Shown here in pieces: positions 5,897 through 9,398 of a stretch of 9,398 nt of DNA. Origin of the DNA: DASXTB01 sp036505615 (lineage in GTDB: Bacteria > Acidobacteriota > UBA6911 > JACQSX01); assembly GCA_036505615.1 (NCBI GenBank), contig DASXTB010000190.1, forward strand, positions 1-9,398, read 5' to 3'. The notes under the pieces are model-generated. The model made no database searches. It saw only the letters and a list, made by a program, of their open reading frames with translations, and was not told the origin of the DNA. Made by a program: the position numbers and the translations under genes. The first letter of the stretch is position 1; the number at the start of each line of letters is the position of its first letter.

Positions 5897-7396
5897 TCAA
5901 ACGGCTTTTCGTAGTTGCCGATCACCTTCTGTCGTGTACTGATCCACCACCTCGCTGTTTGGCGCCGCACTCAGCAGACTGCCTCCATAACCCAGAACCA
6001 TAGTGACAAGGCATCCGATTGGCGAATACCAGAGCCAGTGAATCGGGGTCCAATGCGCCGCTGCGAGAGCAGCTCCAAACCCCAACACGGCGCTAATCGT
6101 GACAGCGCCGCCTGAGGCCCGGCGCGTAAGAAATCCCAGGAGAAACATGCCTACCAGGGGTCCCGCAAAGAATTGGTAACCTGCCACGAATTTTTCGAGC
6201 ACGGTTAGCTTGCCGCTTACCATAAGGCTAGCCCCAAGGATCGAGACCAGTCCCCATGCAGCACTGATCAATCTAGCCCAAAATAGATCGTTTTCTCGAA
6301 TGCTCGGGCGTATTCGTTCCATAACGTCTTTCACCGTGCTAGTGGTCAGCGAGTTGATTCCAGAAGATATGCTTGACATCGTGGCAGCAAAGACTCCGGC
6401 TAGGACCAATCCACGAATTCCAGCCGGGAGAATCCGAACGGTGAAATGCGGCATCACGCGATCGGCGTTTGTCAGAGACGCACGCATAACGGGGTGATCG
6501 TAGTAATAAGCGGAAAGACCCACTCCGATGCCATAAAGAAGAAGCAGGACAGGGAGCACGATAAGGGACGAACCCATTACAGCTCGGACGGTGTCTTTCA
6601 GACTCTTGGTCGTAAAGTACCGCTGGACAATCACTTGATCGGTTGCGTAAGTGGACAGTTGGAAGACGAGCAGGCCGATGAGCAGTCCCCAGAAGGTGTT
6701 TTCGCGAGTCAGGCTCAAGGAGAAATCGAACAGCGTTGTATGGCCCGTGGTCGAAGCCACACTCCAGATGTGCCCCACATTCCATTGATAACTCGAAAGA
6801 ATGTAACCTAAAATTCCAACCGCACCTCCGACGAGAACAAAAAACTGCAGGAAGTCGGTCCAGATAACCGCCTCCATGCCGCCCAGAAAGGTATACAAGG
6901 TCGTGCTGAACCCGCAGATAAAGATAGCGGCGTAAGTGTTCATTCCTGACATCTCGGAAAGCGCAAGTGCTGTCGCAAATGTCATGGTTGCGAGCCATGC
7001 ACCACGTCCTCCCATGAATAACAATGAGGCAAGAAGGCGTGTCCAGGAACTGAAACGCCGTTCCAGATACTCGTAAACAGAGAACAGATTAAGTCTATAG
7101 AAGAGAGGGATGAAGATCAGGATGACCAGGAACATCTGAACTGGCAGCAAGAAGGCTCCGAGCATGTATTTCAGATCCTTCTTGTACACGAGCGCCGGAA
7201 CTCCGATGTACGACAGGGCGCTAAGATCCGTAGCGATGATCGAAATCGCCACGGGGAACCAGGACATGCTCCGACCGGCTAGAAAATAGTCTTTGGCGGT
7301 TTCGTGCTTTCGATAAAAAGACGCTCCTAAGACAACTGAAGCCGCCAGATAAACTCCTAACACGCTCCAGTCCAGGGCAGAAAAGTTGCTGGGCAC
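5897..7396 (-). CDS. Sodium:solute symporter, SSS family (SSS2)
   Basis: Second SSS transporter, about 499 residues, in the cytoplasmic membrane. Numbering from the GTG at 7396: DYFLAGRSM 36-44, YEYLERRF 108-115, GGMEAVIWTDFLQF 172-185, and the TM8-like GVFAATMSSISSGINSL 334-350 with Ser341-Ser342 at the expected Na2 sodium site. It ends in a polar tail. The longest frame starts at ATG 7414, but nothing like a Shine-Dalgarno precedes it, whereas GGGAGG lies 5 nt before the GTG at 7396. With that start the landmarks fall at the same residue numbers as in SSS1. The two are clear but divergent paralogues. It lies between the RraA-family gene (110 bp upstream) and the aminotransferase gene (60 bp downstream), so it probably imports their substrate; the substrate is unknown. 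Confidence 0.93.
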   Translation of the reverse strand: MPSNFSALDWSVLGVYLAASVVLGASFYRKHETAKDYFLAGRSMSWFPVAISIIATDLSALSYIGVPALVYKKDLKYMLGAFLLPVQMFLVILIFIPLFYRLNLFSVYEYLERRFSSWTRLLASLLFMGGRGAWLATMTFATALALSEMSGMNTYAAIFICGFSTTLYTFLGGMEAVIWTDFLQFFVLVGGAVGILGYILSSYQWNVGHIWSVASTTGHTTLFDFSLSLTRENTFWGLLIGLLVFQLSTYATDQVIVQRYFTTKSLKDTVRAVMGSSLIVLPVLLLLYGIGVGLSAYYYDHPVMRASLTNADRVMPHFTVRILPAGIRGLVLAGVFAATMSSISSGINSLTTSTVKDVMERIRPSIRENDLFWARLISAAWGLVSILGASLMVSGKLTVLEKFVAGYQFFAGPLVGMFLLGFLTRRASGGAVTISAVLGFGAALAAAHWTPIHWLWYSPIGCLVTMVLGYGGSLLSAAPNSEVVDQYTTEGDRQLRKAV

Positions 7397-7434
7397 TAAA
7401 GCCTCCCGAGACATTCGAAGAGATGCAGGATCAT
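7396..7434 (-). other. Possible 12-codon upstream ORF coupled to SSS2
   Basis: On the minus strand an ATG at 7434 (or in-frame GTG at 7437) opens 12 codons, reading MILHLFECLGRL, and its TAG stop shares one base with the GTG start of SSS2 (TAGTG). GAGG lies just upstream. The arrangement would allow translational coupling. An ORF this short arises easily by chance, so the call is tentative. Confidence 0.15.
7402..7407 (-). promoter_or_regulatory. Ribosome binding site deciding the SSS2 start
   Basis: GGGAGG on the minus strand, 5 nt before the GTG at 7396 and inside the longer frame that begins at ATG 7414. It argues for the GTG start. Confidence 0.65.
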
Positions 7435-7506
7435 CACCTCAGATTTCCCTCCCGGCGCCGTAACCTTGAGTCTGCTGGGCATTGGGATGATTGGCTCACA
7501 ACACGA

Positions 7507-8280
7507 TCAGATTAATTTCGCCACGGGACTCCTCTTGCGTATCACATCGGCGGCACCACGCACCATTCCCGGGATGGAAAGTATCTTTTGCACGTGTTCA
7601 TCAAAGGCCTGCCGCAGGCCCTCCAAGCTGACCGTTTCGCTCCTGAGGAATTCGAGAACGATTCGCTCCGCCTCGATATAGAGGGGACACGCTCGGGCAA
7701 CGGAGTCGGCAATCGAGTGCGGGATCAATACGATTCCGTTGGCGTCGGCATGAAGGAGATCTCCCGTGCGAATGGTGAGTCCCCCCACGTGCACCGTCTG
7801 ATGCATGTCTTCGATACGGGAATATCCGTGAGAAACGCACGTCGACGAAGCAAAGACTGCAAAACCTAGCTTGCGAATTGCCAGTATATCCCGGGCGGCT
7901 CCGCTAGTCACAATTCCGACACAACCAAATCGTTGATAGATGGCACACATCACTTCCCCGAATGTCGCCGCCTTTGATGGAGAGTCGAGATCCTCAAACA
8001 CCACAATACGTGGCTGGGGGAGTAGGGAGAGGGCCTCGATGTGCGCCAGGAAACTCGAATTAGTTTCTGCCTGAGCAGGGGCGATGGCACCACGAAAGGT
8101 TGCGGGCGAGGCATAGCCAACCACCGGCGGGAACTCCGGGAAGATTGACTTGATGCTTGCATTCATATACCCAGAGTTGCACGGCTGTATCTGAAACAAC
8201 TCGATTACATTGATTATTGTGGGTGAATCGTACTTTTGTAATTCTTGAATGACTTCCGGAGAAACTGAGGTGCACGTCAT
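7507..8280 (-). CDS. RraA-like protein / HMG-CHA aldolase family
   Basis: Soluble protein of 257 residues, longer than E. coli RraA (161 residues). The family includes metal-dependent aldolases that split 4-hydroxy-4-methyl-2-oxoglutarate to pyruvate, oxaloacetate decarboxylases, and the RNase E inhibitor RraA. Visible: an N-terminal helical part ending in GYASPATFRGAIAP (about 55-68), FGEVM at 107-111, the active-site stretch GIVTSGAARD (Arg130, Asp131), GLTIRTGDLLHADANGIVLIP at 167-187, and a long C-terminal helical tail (from about 190). The position three residues after Asp131 is Ala134, not the acidic residue I associate with aldolase-active members. GGAGG 6 nt before the ATG at 8280 supports the start. 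It is 99 bp downstream of the FG-GAP gene on the same strand; a catabolic lyase or decarboxylase role is inferred from the symporter and aminotransferase that follow. Confidence 0.85.
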   Translation of the reverse strand: MTCTSVSPEVIQELQKYDSPTIINVIELFQIQPCNSGYMNASIKSIFPEFPPVVGYASPATFRGAIAPAQAETNSSFLAHIEALSLLPQPRIVVFEDLDSPSKAATFGEVMCAIYQRFGCVGIVTSGAARDILAIRKLGFAVFASSTCVSHGYSRIEDMHQTVHVGGLTIRTGDLLHADANGIVLIPHSIADSVARACPLYIEAERIVLEFLRSETVSLEGLRQAFDEHVQKILSIPGMVRGAADVIRKRSPVAKLI

Positions 8281-8286
8281 CGACTG

Positions 8287-8291
8287 CCTCC
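8287..8291 (-). promoter_or_regulatory. Shine-Dalgarno of the RraA-like gene
   Basis: GGAGG on the minus strand, 6 nt before the ATG at 8280. The leader between the FG-GAP stop and this site is purine-rich and shows no convincing promoter, so this gene may be co-transcribed with the FG-GAP gene. Confidence 0.65.
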
Positions 8292-8379
8292 AAATTGCTC
8301 TCGCCTTAGATCTCTCTTTTCTTCCTCTTCACGCGATTTCAATCCTGACTACTGCCGAAAGACTCCCACACTGCCAGAT

Positions 8380-8775
8380 CTAGGGTCTGAGTTGCACGGA
8401 TCCTAGCATCGCCCTAGGTAGGTTTCCATCGAGGAAGGTGCGCTCGAAGTAGTAGGTCCAGCCCGACTCCCCACCGATGATCAGATCTGGTCTCCCGTCT
8501 CCGTTCCAGTCCACCGCGTCGATCGAGCCCGCATGCCCGCTCACGATAAGATCCTTTCCTCCCACTTGAAATCTTCCGTGATATTTGAACTTCGGAGCAG
8601 TGCTGGTTCCCACGTTCTCGTAGTACCAGATGTAATAGACCGACTCGACGAATAGATCCAGGTCGCCGTCACCGTCCCAGTCAACCAACTTCATCATGTA
8701 GTCGCCGTTGTTGTTGCCTCCTGCATGAGGCGGCAGCAGAGCTTCGCCCGAATCCAGTATTAACGGCGCTACCTT
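8380..8775 (-). repeat. Inverted repeat, right copy (mate at 4457-4852)
   Basis: This is the 3' end of the FG-GAP gene. Its segment 8441-8712 is the near-identical core (4 mismatches in 272 bp) shared with 4520-4791 in opposite orientation. No homology was seen beyond the stop codons of the two copies. Confidence 0.93.
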
Positions 8776-9398
8776 GACCACTTTCAGCACCTTGGGATCG
8801 TCCTGCACAGTACTCGGCTTGTAGATCGAGATATGTCGGTCGTCATAAGCCGTGCTCACTATTTCGACCTTTCCATCTCCGTCAATGTCACCAACAGCAA
8901 TTTCGTTGCGCCAGCCGAAGCTGCGCCGTTGTCCGTCAACTTCGATCAGCCGGCCAGCGGCCAGTTTGGGCTGGCTGCGCGTGCCAATGTTTTCAAAGTA
9001 AGTCTGGTAACCCCGCATGTCCCCCACAATCAGATCCAGATCCCCATCGCCATCAAAGTCTACTACCACCGGCGCCGTATATCCGGAGTTCGGTTCCGAA
9101 GGCCCTTGCGGGCAATCCCGCGGGCCATTGATCAGGCGAATTTCCTTTCCATCAGCTTGCAGCTTCACACGGGAACTGAAAACTGGATCGATATTGGTTC
9201 CAACATTCTCGTAGTACGTCACCCAGCCGTTCCCAGAGCCGCGAATGAGATCGAGCCGCCCATCCCCATTCCAGTCCACCACCGCCGTACGACTCTGTTC
9301 TCCATCCGTTACAAGCGGATGCGTCTGCATTACAAAATGCCCCCCATCCAATCGTGGTGTCGTCTTCGGATTCGGATTCAGATTCTTATAAATCTTCA
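8380..9398 (-). CDS. FG-GAP/VCBS beta-propeller repeat protein (5' truncated by window edge)
   Basis: The frame stays open to the window edge: before the internal TTG at 9351 it reads KIYKNLNPNPKTTPRL, itself the tail of another repeat, so the N-terminus is missing. Five repeats are visible with calcium-binding-type loops DWNGDGRLDL, DFDGDGDLDL, DIDGDGKVEI, DWDGDGDLDL and DWNGDGRPDL (starting about 26, 99, 155, 224 and 281 residues after the 9351 codon). Four are followed by an aromatic strand such as YYENVGT, YFENIGT or WYYENVGT. Such repeats form integrin-like beta-propeller blades and are usually on exported or cell-surface proteins that bind ligands or carbohydrates, or are fused to enzymes; the export signal and any catalytic domain would be to the right of the window. 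It ends in LRP with no sorting domain, and precedes the RraA-like gene on the same strand. Confidence 0.88.
   Translation of the reverse strand, partial: KIYKNLNPNPKTTPRLDGGHFVMQTHPLVTDGEQSRTAVVDWNGDGRLDLIRGSGNGWVTYYENVGTNIDPVFSSRVKLQADGKEIRLINGPRDCPQGPSEPNSGYTAPVVVDFDGDGDLDLIVGDMRGYQTYFENIGTRSQPKLAAGRLIEVDGQRRSFGWRNEIAVGDIDGDGKVEIVSTAYDDRHISIYKPSTVQDDPKVLKVVKVAPLILDSGEALLPPHAGGNNNGDYMMKLVDWDGDGDLDLFVESVYYIWYYENVGTSTAPKFKYHGRFQVGGKDLIVSGHAGSIDAVDWNGDGRPDLIIGGESGWTYYFERTFLDGNLPRAMLGSVQLRP

Noticed and set aside
6339..6998. A 219-codon open frame on the minus strand
   Set aside because: It lies wholly inside SSS2 in another frame of the same strand; its translation is rich in Arg, Ser, His and Cys and has no domain-like pattern.
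4457..8775. Composite transposon or IS-flanked cassette
   Set aside because: The inverted repeats are coding FG-GAP sequence, and there is no transposase, terminal short inverted repeat or target-site duplication in view.

Overview
The window carries two bacterial catabolic gene clusters, each built around a sodium:solute symporter (SSS family), plus FG-GAP/VCBS beta-propeller sequence present in two inverted copies. No rRNA, tRNA, CRISPR array, transposase or integrase was seen. The mix of Gfo/Idh/MocA oxidoreductase, SSS transporters, DapA-family and RraA-family enzymes and VCBS-repeat proteins resembles soil or sediment Acidobacteriota (Bryobacterales/Solibacter type), Planctomycetota-Verrucomicrobiota or Hydrogenedentota. 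That is an impression from gene content, not a phylogenetic placement.

Left cluster (1-4405). The window opens inside a Gfo/Idh/MocA oxidoreductase on the + strand (C-terminal part only). It converges on an SSS symporter (539-2101, -). The symporter lies downstream of a DapA-family aldolase/dehydratase (2311-3222, -). A compact intergenic region (3223-3412) has overlapping outward-facing promoter-like elements and a 10-bp palindrome. It separates the aldolase from a + strand gene for a helical-toroid protein of unknown function (3413-4405). The likely theme is uptake of an organic or sugar acid and its cleavage or dehydration.

Right cluster (4457-9398). A C-terminal FG-GAP fragment (4457-4852, +) faces a longer FG-GAP/VCBS gene (8380-9398, -) that runs off the right edge. 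Between them, all on the - strand and probably one transcription unit, are an RraA-family protein (7507-8280), a second SSS symporter (5897-7396) and a class IV PLP aminotransferase (4898-5836). A plausible but unproven role is import of an amino or hydroxy acid, transamination to a 2-oxo acid and RraA-type retro-aldol cleavage to pyruvate.

The most striking signal is the inverted pair of FG-GAP sequences. They align without gaps over 396 bp. The central 272 bp differ at only 4 positions, while the flanking coding parts fall to about 76% and 59% identity. This mosaic suggests recombination or gene conversion between inverted copies (or an assembly join) around the 3.5-kb aminotransferase-symporter-RraA segment. 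Start sites of both symporters are best moved inward of the longest reading frames; after that the two proteins align without gaps from residue 1 through all the landmark motifs compared.
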